A stretch of 64,000 nucleotides of DNA from Bacteroidales bacterium (GCA_017539645.1 JAFYCM010000010.1:1-64000), one strand, 5' to 3'. Positions 53,952 through 63,577 are shown, counted from the first letter of the stretch. Made by a program: numbers and translations. The notes: generated by a model from the letters alone, not told the origin.

Positions 53952-55121
53952 ATGGCTACACAATTTCCTATCGGTCGATTCGAGCATCTACAGACACCCT
54001 TTTACTACTACGACATAGACCTGCTTCAACAGACGTTGGGCACTATTGCCGAACAGCAACAGAAATATGGATTCCACGTGCATTTTGCAGTGAAAGCCAA
54101 TGCCAATCCGCGCATACTTAGCGAGATACAGCGTTACGGCCTTGGCATCGACTGCGTTAGCGGACCAGAAATTCAGCGCGCTATAGACACGGGCTTCGAC
54201 GCTCGCAAGATTGTTTTTGCCGGCGTTGGTAAGAGCGATGATGAGATTACGCTTGCATTGCGCAGCAACATCTGCTGCCTCAACGTGGAGTCGCGTCCAG
54301 AGTTGGAGATTATCAACGAGATTGCAGGCAAGATGGGCAAAGTGGCAGACGTGGCGCTACGCATCAACCCGAATGTAAACGCACATACGCATCACTACAT
54401 AACTACCGGCCTCGAAGAGAATAAATTTGGCATCGGACTGTGGGAAGTGGAGCAGATTGCCGAACTCACACGCACGTTGCCTAACATTCGCCTTGTTGGT
54501 CTGCACTTCCATATTGGTTCTCAGATAACTGAACTTGAAGTGTTTCAGCAACTTTGCAGCCGCATAAATGAGCTTCAGAAATGGTTCGAAGCCAACCACT
54601 ACGAGATACGTATTATCAACGTTGGTGGTGGCTTGGGCATCGACTACGAGCACCCCGATACCATGGCAATGCCCGACTTCGAGGGCTATTTCGCTACGTT
54701 CCACAAATTCCTCGAACTTCGCGACGGACAGGAGGTACATTTCGAACTCGGTCGCGCGGTGGTAGCACAGTGCGGAACGCTTATTTCGCGCGTGCTCTAC
54801 GTGAAAGATGGCCAGAAAAAACGCTTTGTCATTATCGATGCAGGTATGAACGACCTCATCCGTCCGGCACTCTATCATGCATATCATAAAATCGAAAATA
54901 TCAGTGTAGAGATTGAGTCGAACAACACGCCTCTTACTGACAAATTCGATGTTGTAGGACCGGTTTGCGAATCGTCGGATTGTTTTGGCTTTGAGGTTAC
55001 GCTGCCTAAGGTTACGAGCCGCGGCAACTTTATAGCTATTCGTTCGGCTGGCGCATACGGCGAGGTGATGGCTTCGCACTACAACCTCCGTCCATTAGCA
55101 GAGGCGATTTTTAGCAGATAG
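53952..55121 (+). CDS. lysA: Diaminopimelate decarboxylase
   Basis: This PLP enzyme makes lysine from meso-diaminopimelate. I start at the ATG at 53952 (MATQFPIGRFEHLQTPFYYY); an earlier in-frame Met would overlap lysC. The PLP Lys is in HFAVKANANP, the phosphate-binding glycines in NVGGGLGIDY, and the substrate site in GPVCESSDCFG with the final YGEVMASHYNLRP. Its 389 residues are slightly shorter than the E. coli enzyme and typical for Bacteroidota. It is probably cotranscribed with lysC. Confidence 0.95.
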   Translation: MATQFPIGRFEHLQTPFYYYDIDLLQQTLGTIAEQQQKYGFHVHFAVKANANPRILSEIQRYGLGIDCVSGPEIQRAIDTGFDARKIVFAGVGKSDDEITLALRSNICCLNVESRPELEIINEIAGKMGKVADVALRINPNVNAHTHHYITTGLEENKFGIGLWEVEQIAELTRTLPNIRLVGLHFHIGSQITELEVFQQLCSRINELQKWFEANHYEIRIINVGGGLGIDYEHPDTMAMPDFEGYFATFHKFLELRDGQEVHFELGRAVVAQCGTLISRVLYVKDGQKKRFVIIDAGMNDLIRPALYHAYHKIENISVEIESNNTPLTDKFDVVGPVCESSDCFGFEVTLPKVTSRGNFIAIRSAGAYGEVMASHYNLRPLAEAIFSR

Positions 55122-55125
55122 TTGT

Positions 55126-55227
55126 CATCACCGAATTAAACGTCGTAACAATTCGTTTCGATTAGCTTTTGGCTTCATTGCGAATGAAACGAATTTTGTT
55201 CGTATGAATTAGTTTAATTCGGTGATG
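55126..55227. repeat. Dispersed inverted-repeat element, copy 2
   Basis: It starts CATCACCGAATTAAAC and ends GTTTAATTCGGTGATG, a 16-bp perfect terminal inverted repeat. The inner parts are also near-palindromic, with AATTCGTTTCGATT and GAATGAAACGAATT. Its reverse complement matches copy 1 at 4103-4218. It fills the lysA-spmAB spacer and can fold as one long hairpin, so it may act as a terminator for lysA. Confidence 0.85.
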
Positions 55228-55252
55228 ATTATGATTATAAATACGTAACTCG

Positions 55253-56485
55253 ATGGCGCTCAACTACATCTGGATATTCTTCGTTATAAGTGCATTCATA
55301 ATAGCATTGCTTCGCGGCTTGATAGGCGGCGAATGGTTTGTTATGCAAGACATAGTAGACCAGACGTTCGTGCAGGCGCGCAACGGATTCGAAATATCGC
55401 TATACCTAACTGGCGTACTTACGCTATGGCTCGGCATAATGCGCGTAGGCGAAGCGGGCGGTGCGGTGAATGTGCTATCGAAACTTGTGTCGCCATTTTT
55501 TACGCGCATCTTTCCGTCTATTCCTAAAGGACACCCAGTGTTTGGTTCAATAATGATGAACCTGTCGGCAAACATGCTCGGGCTCGACAATGCCGCTACA
55601 CCAATGGGTCTCAAAGCCATGGGACAGTTGCAAGAGCTCAACGATGACAAGAAGACGGCATCGAACGCGCAGATTATGTTCTTGGTGCTCAACACCTCGG
55701 GGCTCACGCTCATACCCATAACTATTATGGCTTACCGCACGCAATGCGGCGCAGCCAATCCAGCCGACATCTTCCTGCCGTTGCTTCTCGCCACATTCTT
55801 CTCGACGTTGGCTGGCCTCATAATAGTATCTATAATACAGAAAATCAACCTGCTGCACCCCATCACACTTGCCTACATACTTGGCATTTCGGGCATAATA
55901 GGCTTAATTCTTTGGGGTGCTTCGAGCATGGATTCAGCGCAACTCGAAAAGTGGTCGAAGGTTGTTTCGTCGGTCATTTTGGTAGGCATAATAGCGTCAT
56001 TCGTGGCTATGGCGGCAGTGAAAAAAGTGAACGTCTACGACGCTTTTATAGAGGGCGCCAAAGACGGCTTCAACACCGCGATAAAAATCATACCATTCCT
56101 CATAGCTATTTTGGTAGCAGTGGGCATGTTCAGAGCAGCAGGTGCACTCGATTTTCTAATCGACGGATTACGCCATTTCTTCGCGCTCTTCCTCTCCGAC
56201 ACGCAATTTGTAGACGCGCTGCCGACAGCCTTTATGAAACCGCTCAGTGGCTCTGGCGCGCGCGGCTTTATGATTGAAGCAATGCAGCAATATGGCGCCG
56301 ACTCGTTCGTTGGTCGTCTGTCGTGCATATTCCAAGGTGCTGCCGACACAACGTTCTATATCATAGCCGTTTACTTCGGTTCGGTAGGTATAAAGAAGAC
56401 CCGCTACGCCGTTCCGTGCGGTCTCTTTGCCGACTTGGCAGGCGTGATTGCAGCCATATTTATTGCATACGTATTCTTCGGGTAA
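55253..56485 (+). CDS. Fused spore maturation protein A/B (nucleoside recognition domains)
   Basis: This is a 410-residue polytopic protein in which SpmA-like (about 1-200) and SpmB-like (about 225-410) Gate-domain halves are joined. Visible landmarks are GLDNAATPMGLKAM in the first half and KPLSGSGARGFM with GAADTTFYI in the second. In Bacillus the two proteins act in spore core dehydration. Non-sporing Bacteroidota carry the fused form, and the transported molecule is unknown. It begins after the inverted-repeat element and is followed 12 bp later by trmN6. Confidence 0.9.
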   Translation: MALNYIWIFFVISAFIIALLRGLIGGEWFVMQDIVDQTFVQARNGFEISLYLTGVLTLWLGIMRVGEAGGAVNVLSKLVSPFFTRIFPSIPKGHPVFGSIMMNLSANMLGLDNAATPMGLKAMGQLQELNDDKKTASNAQIMFLVLNTSGLTLIPITIMAYRTQCGAANPADIFLPLLLATFFSTLAGLIIVSIIQKINLLHPITLAYILGISGIIGLILWGASSMDSAQLEKWSKVVSSVILVGIIASFVAMAAVKKVNVYDAFIEGAKDGFNTAIKIIPFLIAILVAVGMFRAAGALDFLIDGLRHFFALFLSDTQFVDALPTAFMKPLSGSGARGFMIEAMQQYGADSFVGRLSCIFQGAADTTFYIIAVYFGSVGIKKTRYAVPCGLFADLAGVIAAIFIAYVFFG

Positions 56486-56497
56486 GTGCCTACATAG

Positions 56498-57211
56498 ATG
56501 TCGAACACCTATTTCCAATTCAAGAAATTCACCGTCAATCAGGAGCGCTGCGCCATGAAAGTTGGCACCGACGGCGTTGTGCTTGGTGTGTTGGCAAGTT
56601 GCGCAGAGCCGCAGCGCATACTCGACATTGGCACGGGAACGGGGCTTGTGGCGCTTATGATGGCACAGCGCTACGCGCAAGCTACCATCGATGCGGTTGA
56701 GATTGTTGACGAGGCAGCACAGCAAGCCAATGAAAATGCGCAGCAATCGCCTTTTGCTGAACGCGTAAATATTTATAAATCAGACATAAATACGTACGAA
56801 ACCGAGCATAAGTACGACATGATTGTGTCGAATCCGCCGTACTTTGTCAACTCGCTGCTCAACCCCGACGAAGCTCGCGCTACGGCTCGTCATACGCAAA
56901 GTCTTACGTACGAAAACCTTGTGCGTGCCGTGGCTCGACTGGTAAACACCGATGGCGTCTTTGCCGTAATTATCCCGTCGGAAGCCAAAGAGCAGATGCG
57001 ATACTTATGCGAACTGAGCGGTTTGCGCTTGTTTTCGGCCATATACATACGTACGACCGAACGCAAGCAGCCTAAGAGAGTCGTGCTGCAATTCCGCTTT
57101 GGCGCAACAACCGACATTGAACAACGAACGCTGGTACTTCAAAATTCTGATGGTAGTTTGTCTGCTGAATTCCAGGCTCTAACACACGATTTCTATTTAG
57201 ACAAAGTGTAA
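56498..57211 (+). CDS. trmN6: tRNA1(Val) (adenine(37)-N6)-methyltransferase
   Basis: This SAM-dependent enzyme modifies A37 of tRNA-Val in E. coli (YfiC). The 237-residue protein starts with the family's FQFKKFTVNQERCAMKVGTD. It has the SAM motif ILDIGTGTGLVALMMAQR (about 43-60) and the catalytic NPPYF of adenine-N6 methyltransferases (near 111-115). It lies 12 bp after the spmAB gene in the same direction. Confidence 0.9.
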   Translation: MSNTYFQFKKFTVNQERCAMKVGTDGVVLGVLASCAEPQRILDIGTGTGLVALMMAQRYAQATIDAVEIVDEAAQQANENAQQSPFAERVNIYKSDINTYETEHKYDMIVSNPPYFVNSLLNPDEARATARHTQSLTYENLVRAVARLVNTDGVFAVIIPSEAKEQMRYLCELSGLRLFSAIYIRTTERKQPKRVVLQFRFGATTDIEQRTLVLQNSDGSLSAEFQALTHDFYLDKV

Positions 57212-57310
57212 ATATCGAAACGCTATTGTATGTCATAAATAGATGATTTATATTGGCGTTGTAATCAACTGGAAAACAAAGAAATACACATAACATAAAA
57301 ACTAAAAATC

Positions 57311-57862
57311 ATGGCAAAATTTATTTGTACCGTATGCGGATTCGTATACGAAGGTGATGAGGCTCCTGCAAAATGTCCTCAGTGTGGTGTTCCAGCATCG
57401 AAATTCAAGGTTCTCGACGAAACGGCACAGCTTCAGTTCCCAACCGAGCACGAACTTGGTGTAGCTAAAGGCTGCGACGCAGAGATGCTTCAAGACCTCA
57501 ATTCGCATTTCAATGGTGAGTGCACCGAAGTTGGTATGTATTTGGCTATGAGCCGTCAAGCCGATCGCGAAGGCTATCCCGAAGTGGCAGAAGCATTCAA
57601 GCGCTATGCATTTGAGGAGGCAGAGCACGCAGCAAAATTTGCAGAACTTCTCGGCGAAGTTGTTTGGGATACCAAGACAAACCTCGAAAAACGTATGAAT
57701 GCAGAGGCTGGCGCTTGCGAAGATAAGTTCCGCATTGCTAAGCGCGCCAAAGAGCTCGGTCTTGACGCAATTCATGACACTGTACACGAAATGGCGAAAG
57801 ATGAAGCACGCCACGGACGTGGTTTCTATGCGCTATTCAATCGCTATTTCGGCAAGAAATAG
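57311..57862 (+). CDS. Rubrerythrin with N-terminal rubredoxin domain
   Basis: This is a peroxide-reducing non-haem iron protein of anaerobes. The rubredoxin-like iron site is at the N terminus (Cys6, Cys9, Cys22, Cys25), ahead of the ferritin-like diiron domain, the reverse of classical rubrerythrin. Diiron ligands are visible in [20 protein letters not shown] and [11 protein letters not shown]. The 183-residue protein would protect the cell from hydrogen peroxide. It has its own spacer upstream (99 bp) and a terminator downstream. In the spacer TATATTGG is one base off the -7 consensus. Confidence 0.92.
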   Translation: MAKFICTVCGFVYEGDEAPAKCPQCGVPASKFKVLDETAQLQFPTEHELGVAKGCDAEMLQDLNSHFNGECTEVGMYLAMSRQADREGYPEVAEAFKRYAFEEAEHAAKFAELLGEVVWDTKTNLEKRMNAEAGACEDKFRIAKRAKELGLDAIHDTVHEMAKDEARHGRGFYALFNRYFGKK

Positions 57863-57928
57863 TAAGGATTTCTAATGGATAGTTCAAGACAATCGAGTGA
57901 TTCGGTTGTTTTGGGAGATTAGTATGGG

Positions 57929-57961
57929 CACGGATTCATGTGATATGAGTCCGTGTTTTTT
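57929..57961 (+). terminator. Intrinsic terminator of the rubrerythrin gene
   Basis: CACGGATTCAT and ATGAGTCCGTG form an 11-position stem with one mismatch around a 5-base loop, followed by six T. It lies between convergent genes. Confidence 0.85.
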
Positions 57962-58040
57962 GTACCATATAAATATTTATAGTGATTCGTCCGACAATGA
58001 ATTATGCCGCATTGTCGGCGGATAAACCTACGGATTGACC

Positions 58041-59528
58041 TCATCGATTTCTAACCTCGCGCACCATTTCGTAGATGTCGCGAATCTTGGGCGGATTGCG
58101 GCGCATTTTTTCCGTCTTGTACTTCTGCATCTGCTGCGCCACGGCGGTAACAAGGCGCTCTTCGGTGGGAGCAGGCGCGGGCGAGAGTGCCAAACGACCT
58201 TCGGGATCGATTAGAAAATATGAAGGTTCGTGCGTTATGCCATAGCGAAGTACCACTGCCTGATCGTTGGTGTAGCTGAGCGGCAGCCAATTGTACTTTC
58301 CGCGCGCCACAAGGGCTTTAGCCTCGTCTACATTCTCGTCGGTGAAAATGTTCACTACGTACATAAGACGCTCGTACTTCTTATTTATCACCTGAAGCGC
58401 CGGAAAATCTTTCTGCGAGGCAAAATTTTTAGAGTGCTGAAAACTTAGGTAGACAAACAAACCGCGGAAATCGCTGAGTTTGCGCTCCACGCCATCGAAG
58501 TCGTAGAGTGTGAAGTCGGGCGCCATAGTGCCAACGCGCATGCGATTGAGGCGCACAAGGATGTTGTTGGCCGCAATCTGTGCTGGCTCGGTAGTAGCCT
58601 CAGCCACTGCAGAAAAGAGTAGCGTGTCGGTAGCCATGGGCGAGAGCGAACCCGAATAATATGCATCGTAGATACCCTTAACTATGAGCATCTCGCGCAG
58701 CTGTGGGGCGTTGAGAAACGACGAATCGGCGGATATGGCAGCAGACAAATCGGCGAAATGTGGAGCTGGCTGCGAAAGCACATCGCGAACCTTAGCGGAA
58801 GCCTTGCCCTTGAGCGTCATCGAGAGGAAATTGTTGTAAACCAAGTCGAGCGTCTGCCAATATGCCTCGTGGTTGAACGCTACGCTGTCGTGGAGGAAGT
58901 ATTTTTCGGCAACTTTTTGTGGTGCTTTCAGACGTGCAAGCGTAAATATTCTGGCCTGCTGATAACGCACAAAATCGTTGAAATACTTATCGTCGCACTG
59001 CTGAAGCCGCGCCACAGAATCGCACGCTGCAATGACCTTGTCGGCAAGGCGGCGGTTGCGTTGCTTCACGATACGCAGGGCGTTGGCGTTGTAGAGGCTG
59101 TCGGCGTATACATAGAAATTGCGAAGCGCCTCGTTGAGCCGGCTGGTAGTCTGCGCAATGCCCATCTCTACAAGTTCGGGCTGAAAATATGGATTGAGGC
59201 GGTCGACATCGGCGCGGGGCGTGAAGGGCGGCAACACAAGTTCGTACTCCTTTTCGGGCTCTACATATATATATGCACGAAGAGCGCCCAAATCGGCAAA
59301 AGCGTAGGTAACATCTTCTACATCGGTCGTTACATCGAAGTTGCCAACGCTGTCGACATCAAGCACGCAGACGGGCAAAAGTTCATGGGTGATGAAGTCG
59401 GCGTATTTATTCATCTCTATCGCCATGCCTTTATACTCGGGCGCATAGCCATAGAAACGAACGGGCGCGGCGTGCACCGCAAGCATTGTAATATTTATAA
59501 GTATGAAAGCTAAAAAAGCTCTAAGCAT
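58041..59528 (-). CDS. Exported DUF5106/thioredoxin-like protein without CxxC
   Basis: This 495-residue protein has a signal peptide (about 1-20, ending VHAA) and a long helical region (about 100-330) of DUF5106 type. Its C-terminal redoxin domain (about 335-470) begins RVGTMAPDFTLYDFDG. In the position of the CxxC active site the sequence reads SFQHSKNFASQ, so both catalytic Cys are missing. The cis-Pro is kept (THEPSYFLID). It is therefore unlikely to be an oxidoreductase and may be a binding or structural protein. It is the last gene of the five-gene leftward operon, 11 bp after coaD. Confidence 0.82.
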   Translation of the reverse strand: MLRAFLAFILINITMLAVHAAPVRFYGYAPEYKGMAIEMNKYADFITHELLPVCVLDVDSVGNFDVTTDVEDVTYAFADLGALRAYIYVEPEKEYELVLPPFTPRADVDRLNPYFQPELVEMGIAQTTSRLNEALRNFYVYADSLYNANALRIVKQRNRRLADKVIAACDSVARLQQCDDKYFNDFVRYQQARIFTLARLKAPQKVAEKYFLHDSVAFNHEAYWQTLDLVYNNFLSMTLKGKASAKVRDVLSQPAPHFADLSAAISADSSFLNAPQLREMLIVKGIYDAYYSGSLSPMATDTLLFSAVAEATTEPAQIAANNILVRLNRMRVGTMAPDFTLYDFDGVERKLSDFRGLFVYLSFQHSKNFASQKDFPALQVINKKYERLMYVVNIFTDENVDEAKALVARGKYNWLPLSYTNDQAVVLRYGITHEPSYFLIDPEGRLALSPAPAPTEERLVTAVAQQMQKYKTEKMRRNPPKIRDIYEMVREVRNR

Positions 59529-59539
59529 CTATATCGTAA

Positions 59540-60031
59540 TTAGTTATGCAATTTGTCATTCATAACCATAGAGCGTATTTTTTCGGGAAGGAACATCGAC
59601 GCATCGCCGCCGTGCGAAAGAATGTCGCGCACGATGGAGCTGTTCACTGGCGTATGCTCGGGCGTGGTGAGCAAGAAGGCCGTGTCGACACCCGACATTT
59701 GGCGGTTGACCTGAGCTATAGCGCGCTCAAACTCGAAGTCGGCCGCCGTACGTATGCCACGCAGCAGATGCGATGCGCCAATCTCGCGTACGAAGTCGAC
59801 CGTCAAACCGCTGTAGCTGCACGCACTTACACGCGGCTCGTCTCGGAAGACTTCGCGAATGAATTCGAGTCGGCGCTCAACGGAGAAAAACGAGTGTTTC
59901 TCGCTGTTGCTGCCCACTGCCACAACAATCTCGTCGAACAGGCGGAGTGCACGCAGCACTATGTCCTCATGACCTACCGTGAAGGGGTCGAACGAACCGG
60001 GGAAAACGGCTAATGTCTTATTGTTTGGCAT
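59540..60031 (-). CDS. coaD: Pantetheine-phosphate adenylyltransferase
   Basis: This is the penultimate enzyme of coenzyme A synthesis, joining 4'-phosphopantetheine to AMP from ATP. The 163-residue protein has PGSFDPFTVGHEDIV with the TxGH nucleotide-binding motif, LLRGIRTAADFEFE, and NSSIVRDI near the C terminus (the ISSS/T-type motif). It lies 12 bp after the methyltransferase-glycosyltransferase gene and 11 bp before the redoxin-like gene. Confidence 0.96.
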   Translation of the reverse strand: MPNNKTLAVFPGSFDPFTVGHEDIVLRALRLFDEIVVAVGSNSEKHSFFSVERRLEFIREVFRDEPRVSACSYSGLTVDFVREIGASHLLRGIRTAADFEFERAIAQVNRQMSGVDTAFLLTTPEHTPVNSSIVRDILSHGGDASMFLPEKIRSMVMNDKLHN

Positions 60032-60043
60032 AGGTATAAATAT

Positions 60044-61447
60044 TTATCGGAAACGAATTTTTGTAGCAGCGAACGCGCTCATTCTTAGCAGTATGAAACC
60101 GTGGCGGAAGCGCGAAATATTAGTAGAACCATACTTACGCTCGCGATAGCGAATGGGCAAATCGACGATGCGAAGGTTGAGTTTATATGCACCAAAAAGT
60201 AGGTCGAAGTCGCCAAACGGGTCGAAGTCGCCAAAGAACTTACGACCTTCGGCAAGTCTCAAATAGTCGGTGCGGAACATCACCTTGGTACCACAAAGCG
60301 TATCCTTGACTGGCGTCTCGAGAATCCACGAGAAGAGACGACTAAAGAAGTGATTGCCGATATTATTGAGCGTGCGCATAGCCTCCTGCTCCATAGGATA
60401 TACGAGGCGAACGCCGTTGACAAACTCGCCCTTGCCCGTAGCTATGGCGCGGTAGAACTTTGGCAAATCTTCGGGCGGCACGGTGAGGTCGGCATCGAGA
60501 ATCATAAGTATGTCGCCCGTAGCAGCAGCGTAACCTTTGCGGACGGCATCGCCCTTGCCACGCCCATCCTGACGCATAATCTTTATATCGCGTTTGCCAT
60601 CATATTCGCTACTTATGCGCTGAATCTCGTCCCAAGTATCGTCGGTGGAGTTGCCCTCTACGAAGATAATCTCGGTGTGGCTACCCATATCGGGGACACG
60701 TTCTACGGCAGCGCGGATGTTGCCACTCTCGTTGCGCGCCGGCACAACCACCGACACCGAGTAGCGTTTCTGCCAATCGCCATCTTCGGGCGCAGGACGT
60801 GCGAAAAAGTAGTTGTTCAGCGACAACGCGCCCATCAGCGGAAGGTGCGAAATGACCTTGTTCATCAGCGTAGATATGAGCGGTATGTATACTGGGCAAA
60901 GCATATTGCTGTTGAAACGATAGGTCTCAAAGCCGCTCAAGTATAGCATATTGCAAAGGTCGTCGCGCGAAATCCAGTTTTGTTGCGGAGTGCGGCGTTT
61001 TATATGTATGAACTCGGCAAAGCGAATCATAGGTTCCCAGAGGCGGTTGTACGACGTAACTATGACGCGTGTACGTTCGTGGCATACCTTGCGAATCTCG
61101 CGTAGCACCTTCTCGATGTCGTCGAGGAAGCCAACGAGGTTCGATAGCACTATCACGTCGAACTTCTCGTCGAGCGTAATATTTTCGGCATCCATAACAT
61201 AGAAATCTACGCCGTCGGGGTGTGCCTCGCGAGCCTGCGCTATAAGGCTCTCGCAAAAGTCGATGCCCACCTTGTGGCTGCCGTTCACCGAGGCAATTAG
61301 TTCGCCAGTGCCGCAACCAATCTCGAGCACAGAGTTGTCGGGGTGTATGTAGTAACCAACGTAGTCGGTTATCGAGTTCCAATAGTACGAGCGGCGACGG
61401 CGATATTTCTGCCAGCCAGCGGCCGCTTTCTCAAAATATTCTTTCAT
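60044..61447 (-). CDS. Fused SAM methyltransferase and family 2 glycosyltransferase
   Basis: This is a 467-residue two-domain protein. The N-terminal half (about 1-205) is a class I methyltransferase with VLEIGCGTGELIA (about 39-51) and DFYVMDAENI. The C-terminal half (about 228-467) is a GT2 domain of the DPM1/polyprenyl-phosphate type, with SVVVPARNESGNI, the DxD-like LDADLTVPPED and GDFDPFGDFDLLF. No C-terminal membrane segment is obvious. The product of the GT domain would normally be a lipid-linked sugar at the inner membrane. It follows a GT39-like protein, which would use such a donor, by 39 bp. Confidence 0.88.
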   Translation of the reverse strand: MKEYFEKAAAGWQKYRRRRSYYWNSITDYVGYYIHPDNSVLEIGCGTGELIASVNGSHKVGIDFCESLIAQAREAHPDGVDFYVMDAENITLDEKFDVIVLSNLVGFLDDIEKVLREIRKVCHERTRVIVTSYNRLWEPMIRFAEFIHIKRRTPQQNWISRDDLCNMLYLSGFETYRFNSNMLCPVYIPLISTLMNKVISHLPLMGALSLNNYFFARPAPEDGDWQKRYSVSVVVPARNESGNIRAAVERVPDMGSHTEIIFVEGNSTDDTWDEIQRISSEYDGKRDIKIMRQDGRGKGDAVRKGYAAATGDILMILDADLTVPPEDLPKFYRAIATGKGEFVNGVRLVYPMEQEAMRTLNNIGNHFFSRLFSWILETPVKDTLCGTKVMFRTDYLRLAEGRKFFGDFDPFGDFDLLFGAYKLNLRIVDLPIRYRERKYGSTNISRFRHGFILLRMSAFAATKIRFR

Positions 61448-61486
61448 TGTTCAGTTTCTGGTTTGCTGCTAAATATCGAGCATCAT

Positions 61487-63211
61487 CTAATTGGACGAAT
61501 TATCCGCTTTTGCTTCGTTTTCGTTCTCTGACGAAGCCGCTGCGAGCTGCCGACGCACAGCATCTACATGCTCATAATCGATATAGAAAAGTTGCGCAGG
61601 CTCGTTGTTTTCGCTGCCCATCATCTTCTGAAATACAAACGCTTTCGGATACTTCTGCATAACGTAATAGCAGTAGCGATGTATGGTATTTATAATCTTA
61701 TCGCGTGGTACGAGCGGGTCGCGGCGAAGGCTGGCAGCTATGATGTGCGTAACATTGTGGTTGCGAAGGTTGTCAATCAGTTCGTCGGCATCTTCGGTGG
61801 TAAAGTTGAAAATGCCAAAGAATTTCTTGCCACCGCAGTAGATACGCGCCATATCGGGTTTGCGGCAAGCCACATAACTGCCCTCGGGCAGAGTGCCGCA
61901 ATATTCGCAGAGTGCCAAATAGTTATAGAAATCGGTGGTATAGCCATAAATATTGTCGCCCTGCATATTCTTTCGCAGCGCCATCAGGTCAATCTTGTCG
62001 CCCGTCTGCACCATGGAGGTTAGGCAGACTATAGCGCCCATAACCATAGTTATGTATGCAGCATATTTACGCGTGGCGAGCCGCAGCAGGCTATATATAC
62101 CATAGAGCAGCACTACAAAACTGGTCACTATCGATGGCACTATTAGTCGTTGCTGGTCCCAAAGGGCTTGCAGCATGACGAACGTCAGACCAAGTACGGC
62201 GGCTGTAAGTATGGCGAGCCAGAATACGGCGCGATTGCGTTTGTAGCCAAAGAATCCGCCCGCTATGAAGAGCGCGTAGAAGAGCAGCGTAACGAATCCG
62301 CTTGTCTTACGGTCGACCTCTTTCTTGAAACCGAGCACATACATCATACGTTTCGATAGGTAGAGGTTCGAGTTGTCCACTATGCGCCCCAAGTAGCCCT
62401 TGAAATCCTCCTTACCTTTCTCAACCTCGTAGGGATGCTTGCGCATGAGTTGCTCGAGTTGCGAATTGCCGTGGTCTACTTTGCCGCTCCAAATGGCAGT
62501 GCGCACGCCTATCCAAGCCATAGACAAAACTACCGTCAGTCCAGCAACAGCCACGGCTTTGCGCCACTGACGTCCTACGAGCATAAATATTATTACGGCC
62601 ACTACTATAGAGAGCGCCATAGTACGTATAAGTATGGCGGCAACGAGCAGCAACGCTATTGGTGCGGCACGTTTGATGAGCGCAAGCCAACCGTCGCACT
62701 CCTGAGCATCGAAACGTAGCACGAGCCACGTGATGCAGAACTCCACAAAGATGAACATTGCCTCGCTGTAGGTCAGACTTGCGTAGGCGAGATACCACGA
62801 GTTGATGCTCGCAAGCGCCATAACCATAAGTATCAAACGCACGTTCACACGCCCACGAAGCGAGCGATAGAATATCCATTGCGAAGCTGTTATGAAGAGT
62901 AGCGATGTAAGTTTCAGCACAAAGAGGCTCGAGCCGAATAGCGATATTATTACTGCCAAAAACATCGGGTAGAGCGGACCTTGATAGTTCGGATAACGCC
63001 CCGACTCTATTAGGTCGAAGGCGCGGCATATATATGCCGAATCGTCGCCACCCTCGTCTACACGCATATTGAAGAGCAGCAGCGACACAATGGCTGTGAG
63101 CGCCGTGAGCACAATAGCTATGACGTTGGCATATTTATCGAAAAAATCAGTTTTGGCAGCAGGCTGTGGTGCTGCGGCAGACGATTGTGGTTTGGGTTGT
63201 TGTTTTTTCAT
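61487..63211 (-). CDS. Integral membrane glycosyltransferase-like protein (GT39-type)
   Basis: I start at MKKQQPKPQSSAAAPQP; the upstream Met would overlap the neighbouring gene. The 574-residue protein has about ten membrane segments between residues 28 and 410 and a soluble C-terminal region (about 420-560). DEGGDDSAYICRAFDLIESG, with an acidic motif in the first periplasmic loop, is the expected catalytic region of lipid-linked-sugar transferases of the PMT/ArnT class. The acceptor is unknown. The partner gene encodes a DPM1-like enzyme that could make the donor. Confidence 0.82.
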   Translation of the reverse strand: MKKQQPKPQSSAAAPQPAAKTDFFDKYANVIAIVLTALTAIVSLLLFNMRVDEGGDDSAYICRAFDLIESGRYPNYQGPLYPMFLAVIISLFGSSLFVLKLTSLLFITASQWIFYRSLRGRVNVRLILMVMALASINSWYLAYASLTYSEAMFIFVEFCITWLVLRFDAQECDGWLALIKRAAPIALLLVAAILIRTMALSIVVAVIIFMLVGRQWRKAVAVAGLTVVLSMAWIGVRTAIWSGKVDHGNSQLEQLMRKHPYEVEKGKEDFKGYLGRIVDNSNLYLSKRMMYVLGFKKEVDRKTSGFVTLLFYALFIAGGFFGYKRNRAVFWLAILTAAVLGLTFVMLQALWDQQRLIVPSIVTSFVVLLYGIYSLLRLATRKYAAYITMVMGAIVCLTSMVQTGDKIDLMALRKNMQGDNIYGYTTDFYNYLALCEYCGTLPEGSYVACRKPDMARIYCGGKKFFGIFNFTTEDADELIDNLRNHNVTHIIAASLRRDPLVPRDKIINTIHRYCYYVMQKYPKAFVFQKMMGSENNEPAQLFYIDYEHVDAVRRQLAAASSENENEAKADNSSN

Positions 63212-63224
63212 TACGTACGACGCT

Positions 63225-63434
63225 TTATTTTTCCATATCGGTGACGTTGAGTTTCGATGCATGTTCAATCCTATCCGCCGACTGCACGCAGTTGATGCCG
63301 CGGTCGCGCATGGCCTTGCTCTGCCCCACGTGTTGCGAATGGAACGTGCCGCCGCGCTTTATAAGTATGCGAACTGCAAACAGCAACAGCGCCACGCCTA
63401 CGAGTATCAATGTCGATAGAAATATCTTTATCAT
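63225..63434 (-). CDS. Small conserved membrane protein
   Basis: This 69-residue protein has one N-terminal membrane segment (about 3-23) and a short tail containing GGTFHSQHVGQSKAMRDRG and CVQS. Similar small proteins with an HVG...CVQS tail occur across Bacteroidales, but I know no function. It is the first gene of the operon, 13 bp before the GT39-like gene, and has a good promoter upstream. Confidence 0.72.
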   Translation of the reverse strand: MIKIFLSTLILVGVALLLFAVRILIKRGGTFHSQHVGQSKAMRDRGINCVQSADRIEHASKLNVTDMEK

Positions 63435-63444
63435 AATTGGAAGC

Positions 63445-63475
63445 CAAAATTATATCATATTGATTTATTGACAAG
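63445..63475 (-). promoter_or_regulatory. Predicted promoter of the five-gene leftward operon
   Basis: On the minus strand TAATTTTG (63452-63445) matches the -7 consensus. CTTG (63475-63472), one base off TTTG, is 19 bp upstream. The predicted transcript begins only a few bases before the ATG at 63434, a nearly leaderless mRNA. Confidence 0.58.
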
Positions 63476-63577
63476 GGGGCGTTTATTGTAGAGACGCGGC
63501 GCGCAACGTCCGTACAAATAAAATCTGTGAATTTCCGCGAACATATTAGTCGGGGGATTGAAAATTTCCTCCAACGA

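Noticed and set aside
53754..53987. Short frames across the lysC-lysA junction
   Set aside because: They overlap two well-supported genes and disappear once the lysA start at 53952 is used.
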